NCBI GenBank assembly: GCA_907164885.2
Contig: OU015501.1
Span: 25,987,083 to 26,051,082, forward strand
Reading direction: 5' to 3'
Source: Dolomedes plantarius
Taxonomy: Eukaryota; Arthropoda; Arachnida; Araneae; Dolomedidae
DNA length: 64,000 nucleotides
Position numbers and translations under genes: made by a program. Position 1 is the first letter of the stretch, and every line of letters begins with the position of its first letter. Below, one piece after another: positions 11,481 through 22,800 of this stretch. The notes below the pieces were generated by a model. It was given only the letters and a program-made list of their open reading frames with translations, did no database searches and was not told the origin of the DNA.

Positions 11481-12698
11481 CACTCAAGAGCCAAAACATT
11501 ATGACCACCTGTCAATAACGAGTTGGCCCACCTTTGGCGCGCAAAACAGCTTCAACCCGCCTTGGCATGGATGCCACAAGTCCTTAATAGATGGCCGGAG
11601 ACAGATTGTACCAAATGTTTAAGCAACGGTCACGCAAATCCGAGATATTGCGAATTGGTGGTCTTTGAACTCTGAGCTGCCGTCCCATGACATCCCAAAT
11701 GTGTTCTATCGGATTGAGATCCGGTGAGTTAGGCGGCCAGGACATTAACTGGAATTCAGCATCATGTTCCTGGAACCACTCCAACACAATTTTAGCTTTG
11801 TGACACGGGGCGTTGTCCTGTTGGAGCATTCCATTTCCAGCTGGAAAAACAGAGGCAATGTAAGGGTGCAACTGGTCCGCAATGATGTTCAGATACCCTG
11901 TAGCATTCATGATCTGCTCTACCGCAACCACGGGTCCCAGAGACGCCTAAGAGAACGTCCCCCAAACCATAATACCGCCACCACCGGCCTGGTATGACCA
12001 ACTGTACATTGAGGGAGCAACAGTTCGCTTGGAAGTCGGCGTATCCTGACACGGCCATCGGCGTGATGAATGACAAACCATGATTCATCTGACCAGGCAA
12101 CTCTCTCCCACTGATCCATGGACCAGTCGCGATGTTCCCGGGCCCAGAGCAGGCGCAGTTGGCTATGACGATTGGTCAGCAAAGGCACACGAGTGGGACG
12201 TTTGCTGCGTAGCCCCATATCCAACAGTGTCTGCTGAACAGTGTGCTGCGATACTATTCTACTTGGCCCTGCATTGCATTGGGCTGTCAGCTGAGCCACT
12301 CTCTGGCTCCGGTTTTGCTTCACCATGCGAGACAGTCTCCGACGACCTTTTTCTTTGATAGCATGTGGACGTCCAACACCATGTCGTCTACTGTTGGTTA
12401 CACCGTCATTCATCCACTTTGCATAAGTACTAACAACTGTAGGTCGCGAGCAACCCACGAGTCGTGCAGTTTCGGAAATACTTGTTCTGATCCTTCGAGC
12501 CATTACAATCTGCCCTCTATCAAAGTCGCTTAGATCCGCAGCCTTTCCCATCACACACAGAAGTAAGTGAAAGAATGATTCTTCAGACTCTCCAGCAGCA
12601 GTTAAATACCACTTCCACCTGATCACGGGCCTTCCACGTCATCCAGGCGAATTCATTGCAAAATGTAGGCGTGGTCATAATGTTTTGGCTCTTGAGTG
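11481..12698 (-). mobile_element. Tc1-type transposon with 28 bp TIRs
   Basis: The ends are perfect inverted repeats of 28 bp (11481-11508 and 12671-12698), starting CACTCAAGAGCCAAAACATT, with TA on each side (11479-11480, 12699-12700). Length is 1218 bp, close to a full-size Tc1 element. One decayed transposase gene fills it on the minus strand. Confidence 0.95.
11584..12551 (-). pseudogene. Tc1-type transposase, frameshifted, DD36E-like spacing
   Basis: The likely start is the ATG at 12551 ([20 protein letters not shown]). The N-terminal HTH pair runs through [13 protein letters not shown] and HGVGRPHA. The first catalytic Asp sits in WSDESWF, the second in QQDNAPCH and the Glu in PIEHIWD. 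I count 36 residues between second Asp and Glu, not the 34 of classical Tc1. A one-base shift near 11985-11995 and a TAG within the following conserved block (near 11950) separate the N-terminal 210 codons from the C-terminal 115 (11931-11584). Otherwise well preserved, so fairly recent. Inactive as assembled. Confidence 0.9.
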
Positions 12699-12700
12699 TA

Positions 12701-13107
12701 TATGGAACAGACAAATAGTGCGTCCAGTGAATATATAGAATCTGTTCATATCTCTGGAATATTAAAATTATGAAGTAGGCAATACTTAAAACAAAACAAG
12801 TAAACTCTCCTCTAATGCCTAGAGCATAAATCAAAAATAAGTATGGCAGTCTATGAGCATAAAAAAATAGTTAACTGGAGTGAAACCTTGATATCTGATG
12901 AAAATAATAATGGAACTTAATACAGATTCACTTCATGGATTTATTAAATTATTTATTACATAATAGTGAAGTTAAGAAGCAATGAAATCACCAGGCAAGT
13001 TGGCCGAGTCACAGTTTTGACATCAGCAGAATTTTGGGGAGGAACTAAGATCTATTAATAGCAATTGATCAAGTTGTTTTATTGAATATATTAAAATACC
13101 TCCTTAT
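12701..13107. other. Intergenic, no gene seen
   Basis: AT-rich spacer between the Tc1 element and a minus-strand SINE. Nothing supported. Confidence 0.5.
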
Positions 13108-13320
13108 TTTTTTTCAATGCGGAGGCACCTATCGTGAGACATTTGCCTATTGTTATTTACCGAAGTCTTGCTGGATACTTTATTATGGGAGCACTACTTA
13201 GATGAGCCAGCGTTGCTCCCTATGAGGAGACAACACGGTAACGACCACGGTTTTTTCGGGATTTGAACCTAAACCCACGCTGCTGAAGCTCACGACGGTA
13301 ACCACTACACCAAGCGTGCC
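13108..13320 (-). mobile_element. tRNA-derived SINE, minus strand
   Basis: Read on the minus strand it starts near 13320 with GGCACGCTTGGTGTAGTGGTTA (A-box-like), then GGTTCAAATCCC (B-box) at about 13260. It ends in a poly-A tail (the T run at about 13108-13115). The tail block 'aatgcggaggcacctatcgtgagacatt' recurs at 17468-17500 as a truncated copy with target-site duplications, which confirms the orientation. Confidence 0.75.
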
Positions 13321-15570
13321 AAACTCAAAGGTTGACCTGGGCCAAATAAAAAGGTTTAAGTTTATGTGAGACGCAAAAACTGAAAATTTTCAAAATAAAT
13401 TTTTGTAGAAACCTAGGTTTATTTCGAAAAGTATGGTGTAAAAAAACAAGAACAACAATAATATTAATGTTTTCATCCTAACCCTTTTTGTTCTTGAATA
13501 TTAATTAACTTACTAGACACTGAATAATTGCACAAATTAATAAGCGTTCTCTGAAAGCGAAATACAACCTGTTTTACACCCACCAAACAAATGACTTCGT
13601 ACAAGACTACTTACTGACCAGACTACAGCTCTGGCATGTGGTAGTCGGCTGCTAAAATACTCACTGCTAGTATAGGAAGGGGGGGATGTGCGTAAGGTGC
13701 ATATGGTGGCACGATATTTATTACCGTAATATTAACTGGGCCTGGGTGATACAAAGAAATCGTTGAGGACCGCAAGTTTGACAAGCCTAAAATAAAGGCA
13801 TCTATGATGCTTATAGCCAGCGGGATGCCGAAAATACAACAAACTCATAAGGCGGTTTTTCTGACTTCCTCGCTTTCACGATTAATTTGAAACAGGTGAC
13901 CAGAGTTCGTTTTGGATATGCATTTGTCAGATCATACTCCTCTGGGACTAAAAAAATGCTTTAGGAATTACTTTCATGAAGTCTTCAACGGTATGACATC
14001 ATACGGCGAGATCGCTAACTTTGGAATTTTAAAAAACTAGCAAATTTTAAAAAACTCTCAATCGAGAGTATCCTTGCAGCTCTCTGACAACCAACGCTTG
14101 AGGAGCACGTGGGATCGTCCCGAAACCTCTGTGTTTACTCGATCGGTAGCAGGAAAATCGGTAATTTCGATAATCTGAAGTCACCGCTTTCACGATTAAT
14201 TCAAAATCGGCGCCAACGCTGTTTTTTTTCTGGGGGGTGAAGTAATACCCACACGATGGTCGAACGCTACGCCGTTTGAATGGTGACGTCGGCAGAGACA
14301 CTTCAGCTTTTGTATAGAACGGAGGTTAGTTTGATACGGGACAGAAGTTCCCATTTAGAACGAGCTCTATGCTCCTATTGTTGATTGGGGTTTTAAGAGA
14401 TTGTAAATAATGTAAATAGAAACTAGTTAGCAATTAAAATCCCTTATAGCCGAGCAGTCTTCTTGTTTTATCTAATTTGTTATTTCGCACGCTGAACCAT
14501 CGAACAGTTTTGAAACGCAGTTGCGTGACAGAGGGCTTTCTGGGAAGAGGTCTTTTGGAGTAATAAACCTTTACCATGGATTAGAGGTGTCTCTGATGTT
14601 ATTTTTTGCCAATAAGGTGCCTAAAAAACGATAAACTGGTACGACGGTTTCGCTGACGTCATCGCTTTCTTGAGTAACTCGAAACCTGAGTCCCCGTGTT
14701 CGTTTTAAGGATGCATTTGTCAGAGCATAGTTCTCTAGGACTAAAAAAATCTTTAGGAAAGACTTTCATATGAAAGTCTTTCCTAAAGATTTTTTAATAA
14801 ACCTTTACCATGGATTAAGGTTTATTAAAAAATCATACGGTTAAGAACAAGTCATCAGCCGTATGACGTCATAAAGCAAGGTCGCTGACTTCGCGGACGT
14901 GGCGGACACTGTATCTCCCAGTTCTCCTCAGGATATTAAAATTATCGCAAATTCGAGTATCATTGCGGATCTGTCACACCAAGGCTCTTGAAGGGAACGT
15001 GAGATTGTCCCGAAAGCACTCTGTGTGTTCGATCGGATGCGAAAATATCGGTAATTTCGATAATCTGACGTCACTGCTTTCAAGTTTAATTCGGAATCGG
15101 CGCAAACGGTGTTTTCCCATGAGTTTTTTGCCGAGGCCTTTGGGAGTAATAGATCTTTGAATTAAAGCAAGCGTTTCAAACTAAAAGATTGACATGGGCC
15201 AAATAAACAAGGTTTACATTCATGTGAGCCTCAAAAAACACGAACAACAATAATATCAATGTTTTCTTCCTGACACTTTCTGTTCTTCTACATTAACTAA
15301 CCAGACATTGAATAATTGCACAAATTAATAAGCGTTCCCCGAAAGCGAAATATAACCTGTTTTACACTCACCAAACAAATGACTTCGTACAAGACTACTT
15401 ACTGACCAGACTACTGGTCTGGCATGTAGTAGTCATCTGCTAAAATATTCACTGCTAGTGGGGGGGGGGATGGTGCGCCTGTGCGGAAGGCTCATAAGGT
15501 GACACGGTATTTAAATACCGTTATATTTGCTGGGCCTGGGCGGCAAAAATAATCGTTGAGGGCTGGGAAA
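13311..15570. repeat. Block of shuffled direct repeats (B-A-A-B arrangement)
   Basis: Segment B at about 13311-13770 recurs at about 15168-15565; both contain 'gacttcgtacaagactacttactgaccagactac'-type stretches with few differences. Segment A at about 13854-14240 recurs at about 14642-15118, sharing 'tatgcatttgtcag' and 'tcggtaatttcgataatctga'. A third partial piece of A (about 14515-14640) carries 'taataaacctttaccatgga'. No transposase is recognised. The ORFs in this block (14047-14301, 14963-15160) are not conserved between the copies. It may be nested copies of one non-autonomous family. Confidence 0.75.
14744..14795. repeat. 52 bp perfect palindrome with adjacent nested hairpin
   Basis: The palindrome is centred on CATATG at 14767-14772, with 26 bp arms and no loop. 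It is followed immediately by a second inverted repeat: 14790-14805 (TTTTTTAATAAACCTT) pairs with 14817-14832 across an 11-base loop. The loop and arm sequence 'aataaacctttaccatggatta' also occurs at 14564, which suggests local template switching. Confidence 0.95.
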
Positions 15571-17442
15571 TGATATGCCTGGTTCATGCGGACAACTCTT
15601 AAATATGATTGACTCTGTTTTATCCTCTTATTAGGGGCATGTTTCATCAAAAAAAAAGGTAAAGTATAGATTACCATTTAAGGAGCACTATGTCGTACCA
15701 GTCCCACTGAAAATGAAGTAATTCTTCTTCATAAACTTTGCCCTAGAAATATGCAAAACAAATATAACTATTAGGGGAATACCTAAAGACAAATATGTCT
15801 AGAATTCTATTTAAATCCGTGTTAGAATAATAATAGTATTCTAGACTACATAAGATATAATAAAGTTCTGAATTCGTCATATAAAGTGACTTAAATTTCA
15901 CATCTTCTATTGCAATTTTCGATAAAATTTTGCTCAAATTTTTATCATTTTTAGGGATTTGGGTAAATACTTTTATGCTATTCCTTTTATCTGTTTTATT
16001 TAGTTTAATATATCATTCTATTAAGCGGTTAAGTATTATTAATAGTTTTAATGAAGGACCTAAAAAGTTTCTTTTCCAACCGTTTCGCTTCTATATTACT
16101 ATAAAAATATCTTTCAATTTATTAGCTTTAACTGATAAGAAAATAATTCGCATTGTAACAGTTTAATTTCTTTTTATATTCATTTTTGATCGGTTTCTAA
16201 GACTGTCCACTTTTCACTCATTTGATAAGTACAATTCGGCCCTCTTTTTTCTTTAAAATCAACCGATATTCGAATAATTCACCTCTTACAATACAGAATT
16301 AACAATCCAACCATCGAAAGAGACTTCAATAATGAGATTTACAACAAGTTTGTAACAACAATTTGGGCAAATTCTCTTATCTCGGTATATTTAAAGCCTA
16401 AGTAAATTTCACGATAAAAAATATTTTAGGTTTTGAATGGCTTATGTGGGATGAACAAAAATCAATAAGAGTAAGGAGAAAATGTAAGATAACGAACAGC
16501 AGTTAATTGTATACACATTTCCTGCAACATTTTAAACACATTTATCGATTTTATTTTAAGATGTACTGTTAAAACATGCAACACATTCTAAGCATAGAGA
16601 AAAAAATGCATTTAAAATTTTCTATCATGCAATTTCGTTAGCATCCTTTGTTGTGAAATCATACCTTTAGTAAATATCATCTGAAATTGTATTCGCTTGT
16701 TAATTCATTTGTTAACTTCCCTTCCATCTTATATTCCCACAAAATTATCCAGGAATTCTTTCTAATTCATAAATCTAAACGGAGTTATTAATTTTAATTC
16801 ATTATCTCATTAATGCTTCATAACTGTTTCCTAAAATAACTTTTCAAACGCAGTATAAGAATTCATACAGTTTTCCTCTTTCAAGTTTTGAATCAGACTT
16901 TGTAAAATATTAATAAAATTTCAAGTTGTATAATTTTCTATCAGAAAATAAATAAACTCTTTTTTATGCTACTTCTTATCAGCAATGAAGAAAAGTAAGT
17001 AGATACGGTATAGGTGATGACTGCTTACAGTACGCTATAAAATATTCACTCGAAAAAAAAATGTTTTTTTAAATCCCAGATTTTAATAAAAATAGTTTTC
17101 ATTAAACATAACTTTTTCTAATTTTTAAACATTTTAAATAGCATTTAAAATAAGATTTTAGTTTTCTAAAAACGTCTTTTTTTGTAAAATAAAAATTGTA
17201 TAGTTAAAAGGATTTTCCAGTTACATCCCCTTAAGAGAGGAAATGTAACGACAAAATGAAGGGTTTTTCTCTAGATTAAGTCATTATCAAAGCTACTGTC
17301 ATTTTCAATTTCCCTTTACTGCAAAAGCAAACTTTGTCGCAGGGTTTACGACATTTTATCGGCAAAAGAGAGTACAGTAAATAATTAATAATGTGTGTTA
17401 AGGAAGTGTATATCATATGTATGAATATCTCTAGTAATATAC
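15571..17442. other. Intergenic, no gene seen
   Basis: AT-rich. Small open frames at 15743-15937 and 15930-16166 have composition-driven residues (I, F, Y, S, K) and no domain. Nothing else supported. Confidence 0.5.
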
Positions 17443-17534
17443 TTAATGGTAGGAATGGGTTTTTTTTCTCCAATGCGGAGGCACTTGTCGTGAGACATTC
17501 ACCTATACCACGCCGCAATTTAATGGTAGGAATG
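17443..17534 (-). mobile_element. 5-prime-truncated SINE with 15 bp target-site duplication
   Basis: A 62 bp insert (17458-17519) on the minus strand carries the poly-A end (the T run at 17460-17467) and the tail block shared with the SINE at 13108-13320. It is bounded by perfect direct repeats TTAATGGTAGGAATG at 17443-17457 and 17520-17534. This is the signature of LINE-type target-primed integration with early termination. Confidence 0.9.
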
Positions 17535-18328
17535 TATTTTGATATTATATGTGTTCAATAAACCAATCAATAATTTTAAGCCAGAATTTCCTATGTCGTT
17601 CATGCCACGAGATTCTTAAAATCCACTGTACGATCACACCACTACAAACTTATTATCATCAGACTGACTTTTATACTTATTTTTCGTTTTAAAGAAACCC
17701 CAGACTCTTTAATATAATATAGCTAATTTATACTTTTAAAACAATTTTAATACTTTAATACAATGTTCTATGAAATCTTTACGTCAAATATTGAAATTTT
17801 TAACCTTTTCTGTCATTAAACTCTTATTAGTTTTATTTTCCCTAGGGAATTTCTAGAGAAATTTTTGATTTCTGTTCTTCATGAGAAATACTCCCCAAAA
17901 TTAATAGAAAGAGGTAAAAGAAAAAGTCTGTATTTGTCAAAAATATTTTAATTTTAAATTTCGGTAAATCCTGAGCTTGCAATTCCAAACATTTCCTATA
18001 TAGAAGGGAATCCTTCCGTCATCTATATGTACTATATACGCGTGTGTGTGTCATCAAATCTAATTTAGATACTCGTGTCTTTCAAGCACAAATTACTATT
18101 CCTTATTAGGTATATGTCCATGTTAAGTTAGATATATGTAGAAAATTAGACGATTTGAAAAACAGAGATTGTAGATCCTCAAATTTTGTATTTCGACATG
18201 TTTCAGAGACCATATTGTGAAAAAAGTGTTCTTAGATACTATTCACACGAAAAAATACAAAACTGTAATTTGAGCTTTTTTGATGACGACTAAAAATTCT
18301 GGGCATTTCTTTCCATATTTTATGAACA
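17535..18328. other. Intergenic, no gene seen
   Basis: AT-rich spacer with a short (GT)n at about 18041-18050. No gene. Confidence 0.5.
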
Positions 18329-18530
18329 GGGCGGTGTCCGAATTGGCTAGAGCACTGACATTCGACCCCCCAGCCTGTAGGTTCGAGTTCCACTGCTGGC
18401 ATGGGGGTTTGTAGCCGTTAGAAATCGATTTAAAGTGTGAATCTCGGTCTAATTAACCCTTTTATAGCATCATAAGTTTAGCGTGGCACTTTCAACCAAG
18501 AAACCAACCCTGTTTTATAATGAAAGGCTA
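18329..18530 (+). mobile_element. tRNA-derived SINE (second family)
   Basis: The head GGCGGTGTCCGAATTGGCTA (A-box region) and GGTTCGAGTTCC (B-box, about 18378) have tRNA-like spacing. The first 7 bases can pair, with wobbles, with the 7 bases after the T arm. The body does not match the 1865 family. The T stem is imperfect and a long body follows, so I call a SINE and not a tRNA gene. Confidence 0.7.
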
Positions 18531-18711
18531 ACTAAGCTCAAAACTTTTAAACTAACTCCTTAATTTGAAATCAAAGCTTTGACATTTTGAGTACGAGAAA
18601 AATTGTTCTGTTAGTTAAATAAGCTAATTAAATATGAAGTAATATTAAATATATATCTTAAAAGAGAGAAATTTGAAAGATTCAGTAAGCAACACTACGT
18701 ATAATACCTAC

Positions 18712-18713
<2 letters not shown>

Positions 18714-18762
<49 letters not shown>
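18714..18762. repeat. (TG)n microsatellite
   Basis: A pure TG tract followed by GAGCGCGCGAG. The minus-strand 95-codon open frame across it is an artefact of the repeat. Confidence 0.95.
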
Positions 18763-18764
<2 letters not shown>

Positions 18765-19656
18765 CGCGCGAGACGTTGTCTAACCTACGAACCAATCTTA
18801 TTTGCATGTAAATAAAAGGCTTGAGAGCGTTCTTAAGTAAATTTACCCGTAAAACGTATAAAACTATACAGTAAAAGGAGAAAAAAGTAATTGGAGATTT
18901 GTGAAATATATCGACGGGTTCAATGGTATTATTTGAGGAATCAATGGCTCTTTCATCCACAGTTCCCAAATCTTTTATTTCGTTAATTTGACCACCAAAT
19001 CATATAAACTATGGCAGTATTATATCCTTCAAGCGGCAGAAAAACGGTAAAAATGCAATGCCATACAAAACATGTGGCGGGGTCTTTGTTCTCTACTTTG
19101 CCCATCTTGATGACAGATTTCTTCAAAATAAACTATTTATTTGTTCAGTGCTTTGGAGTTGCATAAACGGTACATTACACCTTTCTCCTTCATTGTTGGT
19201 ATCATTTCTGTTATTAAACATTTTAGTCTTCGTTCAGTACATGTTAAAAGAAGTGAAAGTTAGGGAATGTGTGTATTATCCATCAGTAAAATGAAAAAAT
19301 ATCGAAGAGTATTGATGATAAAGGAGGTTTCAAAGTTACTGATATGGCTTCCCTTCTTTCTATCTTTCGATGTCTTGGAAAAATTCAGTTCCCCTCTAAT
19401 ACTACTTCTCTTCATCTATGACATGTTATTAAGCTGTAAATATCAAAGGTTTGCAATTTTATATTGGTTCAAAACCGTCAACTCATTTTTCAACATATGA
19501 GTGGTAAAGTCGGAATTTTATTTTGTTTTTTGACCAAGCATAAGGATATTAGCTCTTGAAACTAGTGAAATGTTACCTGGATGGGAAAACTAGTCAATAA
19601 AATCTAAGAATGACGCTTCCTATAAAGAGAGGATAAGTCAAAATATATTGCCACTT
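18763..19656. other. Intergenic, no gene seen
   Basis: Open frames at 19058-19294 and 19267-19500 are hydrophobic but show no family, no splice structure and no neighbouring coding sequence. I do not call them. Confidence 0.45.
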
Positions 19657-19891
19657 AATGCACTCATGTCCCTAAATTGAGGATAATACTAGCTTCGGCA
19701 AATAAAGGTTCAGAAACAAAACAAATGGGACTTATTCATAAAGCCAATTCATTAAAGAAAAAATAAAGAACAAAAAAGATGGTGTATGTATGATACCATT
19801 CATAAAAACTACTATTTTTGCTCCCTAGAGCAATTGTAAAAAATATCTCCTTTGCAAAAACTTAATATTTCATGGTTGGTATGGCCGCTCA

Positions 19892-19917
19892 GTGTCATAA
19901 CCGAATAGTTATGACAC
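19892..19917. promoter_or_regulatory. 10 bp perfect inverted repeat over the transposase start
   Basis: GTGTCATAAC (19892-19901) and GTTATGACAC (19908-19917) flank the six-base loop CGAATA. The right arm contains the ATG at 19911. It could be a transposase-binding or mRNA hairpin site. The function is inference. Confidence 0.6.
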
Positions 19918-20938
19918 AGAGGACGCATGTGGATGATTTTTTACGTTGTAGAATTATCGGCCTCTTGGAATATGGGCGTAGTCCGATGATAGTATCCGAG
20001 GAACTTGGAATTGCCGAAAGTGTCATCTCTAGGCTTTGGTAATGATTCCAAGGTGATGAAAATGCCAGTAGACGTTACTGTACAGGTCGCCCCCGAGTTA
20101 CAACGCCGAATGAAGACCGGTATTTGGCAGTAACTGTCAAAAGAAGCAGACAGAGCACAGCATCCGACTTGTCTCGTCAGCTATCTGCAGCCATGGGTAC
20201 CAGAGTTTCAAGGCAACCGTGTAGAGGGGTTTGGGAAATATTGGTCTGTATGCTCGCAGGCCTTTCAGATGTGTTCCGCTCACGGCAACTCACTGTCGGA
20301 AGCGATTAGCCTGAAGTAGAGAACATGCAATGTGGACATCGTCCCAGTGGGTTTGTGTGATGTTTTCCGACTAGTCCAGGTTTAGCTTGAAGTCTGATTC
20401 ACATAGGACTTTCATATGGAGAACGACAGGTACCTGTTAGCACCAAGACAACATCATTGAACGACACCGTTACGGTGGTGCAGGATTGCTCGCTTGGGGT
20501 GGAATTATACTGGGCTCCAGAACAGATCTGCATGTTCAAACTGGAACCATGAACGGCCACATTTATCGGGACATCATTCTGGAACAACATGTACGTTTGT
20601 TTAGGGGTGCCATGAGCGCATAATTTGTGTTTGTAGATGACAATGTCCATCCTCACCGAATAAACATCGTAAACGAATCCCTTCAATCTGAGGATATCAC
20701 CCGTATGGAATGGCCAGCATTCTCACCTGACTTGAATCCGATAGAGCATGTGTGGGACATGCTTGGCCGACGAGTTGCAGCCCGTCAACCACCTCCTACA
20801 TGTATACTGGAACTTGGGAAAGCATTGCTTGCTGAGTGGAGTAATCGTTCCCAAGATCAGCTCGATAATTTGATACTCAGCATGACTAGGAGTTGTACGG
20901 ACTGTAGTTCATCGCATGGGATACATACAATGTATTAA
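19911..20938 (+). pseudogene. Tc1-type DD34E transposase, decayed
   Basis: The ATG at 19911 opens with MTQRTHVDDFLRCRIIGLL and an HTH of the Tc1/paired-like kind (EELGIAESVISRLW, then a stop TAA at about 20040). Next come GRPRVTTPNEDRYL and the RQSTASDLSRQL helix. The first catalytic Asp codon is at 20369-20371 in FSD, followed directly by TAG (20372-20374) where the family has Glu. The second Asp is in FVDDNVHPH and the Glu in PIEHVWD, with 34 residues between, the classical Tc1 spacing. Several frameshifts break it between 20200 and 20630. The last 103 codons (20627-20938) are open. Confidence 0.9.
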
Positions 20939-21168
20939 CCATCATACCAACCATGTAATATTAAGTGTTGTAAAGGAGATATAGTTTTCAATTGCTCCAG
21001 GGAGCAAAAATTGTAGTTTTTATGAATGGTATCATACATACACCATCTTTTTTGTTCTTTATCTTTCGTTTAATAAATGGGATTTATGAATAAGTCACGT
21101 TTATTTTGTTTCTGAACCTTTATTTGCCGGAGCTGGTATTATCCTTAATTTATGGACATGAGTGCATT

Positions 21169-21534
21169 TATACGAATCGTCATATATATTGGTCGCATGT
21201 CAACAGGTAGTGGTTTTTGCATTAAATCAACAAAGTTCATTAAATTAATAAAGTTCATTAAGTCTAATTGGCATGAAGAATGGGCACGTTAAACCTCTGT
21301 GCAAAACATGTCATCCAGAGAAGTTATGGAGCCTTCAAAATTGATATTCCTTATAATTGATAGAAGTCATGGAGCCTTCAAAATTGATAAAGGTAGTACA
21401 ATGTTATAACTGGGGCACTGTGAGGACCTATGGGTAATTTCAGTTCGTTCATCGGTACGGGCCATGGGCAAATAATTTCTGTATGTTTTATTTTGTTTCC
21501 TGTTTTTTATTTTCAGTTAATTAAGTCATTGAAT
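21169..21534. other. Intergenic, no gene seen
   Basis: Contains short direct repeats 'aaagttcattaa' and 'tcatggagccttcaaaattgata'. No gene. Confidence 0.5.
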
Positions 21535-21740
21535 ATTAGTGACGCAAGCTGTTTCCACGTGGGCCTGGGTTTAAATCCTGGTCAAGACATGGATGCTTCT
21601 GTACTACCCTATCACAAGGAATAATGCTGGCCCATCCACTGAGTGCTCCCACAAGGAAATAGCGAACATGTCTTACCGTCTTTATGGATAAATGCCTTCA
21701 GGAGAAGTGCCTGCAGCATTTAAATAAAGTAAACTAAATA
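21535..21740 (+). mobile_element. Possible degraded SINE
   Basis: A box-B-like GGGTTTAAATCCTGG (about 21567-21581) sits about 30 bases after a weak A-box-like region. The later text 'tgctcccacaaggaaatagc' looks like a SINE body. No second copy in the window supports it, hence low confidence. Confidence 0.35.
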
Positions 21741-21974
21741 GATTTAATTGCAGTAACTGCTTGAAGTTCCCGCCATGTATTGAAAACATTTAAACGTAAA
21801 GGTATTGATACAGTGGCAATGTAGTACTTTTGGGTGTTTTTCTTCTTTTCTGAACGCAGTTCAAAGGGCATGGGTACTCGTTTTATGTCTGGAAAAGAAA
21901 TATTATCCTTTTATACCATTATTAAATATTTAAAATAGATGTCATTGAATAAATAGGTGTTTAACTCAATGCAG

Positions 21975-22148
21975 ATTTTTTGCTACAAATATTCCCAAAT
22001 TTGTTCAGATGGGGATTTTCCAAATGATACAGAAGAATGCTGTACCTGTAAAGACATTAGTTCAGCAGGAACTTTTATAGATTTAGATGCCGAAAATTCC
22101 CCTGATTTTGGTTCTGCAGTTGATATTACAGGAAATGCGTCTGTATAA
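21975..22148 (+). CDS. Candidate last exon of an unknown host gene
   Basis: From an acceptor-like TGCAG at 21970-21974, an open frame runs 57 codons to TAA at 22146-22148. Its composition is unlike the AT-driven ORFs around it: IFCYKYSQICSDGD, a Cys cluster (EECCTCKD) and an acidic, Ser/Asp-rich tail ending DITGNASV. A better pyrimidine tract precedes an alternative acceptor at 22007-22008, but that one changes the phase. The last nine codons fall at the start of a tandem duplication (22119) and the second copy keeps DITGNPSV and the stop. No upstream exon or domain is identified. It could be chance. Confidence 0.3.
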   Translation: MFCYKYSQICSDGDFPNDTEECCTCKDISSAGTFIDLDAENSPDFGSAVDITGNASV

Positions 22149-22800
22149 TGCAGTATGATGTAATAGAATGGTGATAAGCAAAAAATATGATGTGAGATGT
22201 TGACAGTATGGATCGTAACTCAAAATTTTTGCACATATACAGAAAGAATTTTTTAAAAATGGAAACTTTTATCTATTTTCGGAATTATTTTTTGAAACAT
22301 TTATATTTTTTATCAAAAAGGAAGGTAGCAAACGTGATTTGAAATCAACTCATTTAAATTTTAAATATAAATAAGTTCACCTGATGTATCACTTATATTT
22401 TATAATTAAAATCATTTTAAAATAAGGCCAAAAATTCATTCTGAAAAAAATTTAGTTGATATTACAGGAAATCCATCTGTTTAATGCAGTGTGATGAAAT
22501 AGCATGGTGATAACCAAAAAATATGACATCAGATATTGACAGTATGGATCAGAATTCAAAATTTTTCACAGATAGAGAAAGGGTTTTTCAAAATGGCGAA
22601 CTTTTATTTATTTTTCAACATTATTTTGTGAAACATTTACATTTTTTATCAAAAAGGAAGGTAGCAAACGTGATTTAGAGTCAACTCATTTAAAGTTTAA
22701 ATTTAAATTAGTTGACTTGGTGTATCCTACGCATATTTTGGAATAAAAATCATTATGAAATAAAGCCAAAAAATCATTCTGGAATAAATTTAGAATGATA
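22119..22800. repeat. Two-copy tandem duplication, 336 bp period
   Basis: Unit 1 is 22119-22454 and unit 2 starts at 22455. Both begin GTTGATATTACAGGAAAT and share 'tatcaaaaaggaaggtagcaaacg' near their middles. Divergence is moderate, with substitutions and small indels. The unit includes the stop codon of the candidate exon and AT-rich sequence that would be its 3-prime UTR; AATAAA-type signals occur near the end of unit 2. Confidence 0.9.

Larger units (their letters stand above)
19657..21168 (+). mobile_element. Tc1-type transposon with about 225 bp TIRs
   Basis: Long imperfect inverted repeats: about 19657-19885 and about 20940-21168. The outer ends read AATGCACTCATGTCC; inner landmarks are 'gatggtgtatgtatgatacc' and 'ttttgctccct-gagcaattg'. 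One decayed transposase gene lies between them on the plus strand. Target-site duplication is not clear. The element is about 1.5 kb. Confidence 0.9.

Noticed and set aside
18329..18400. A genuine tRNA gene
   Set aside because: A and B boxes are present, but the T stem is poor and a SINE body follows. The same reasoning applies at 1865, 2702, 13260, 51116 and 57508.
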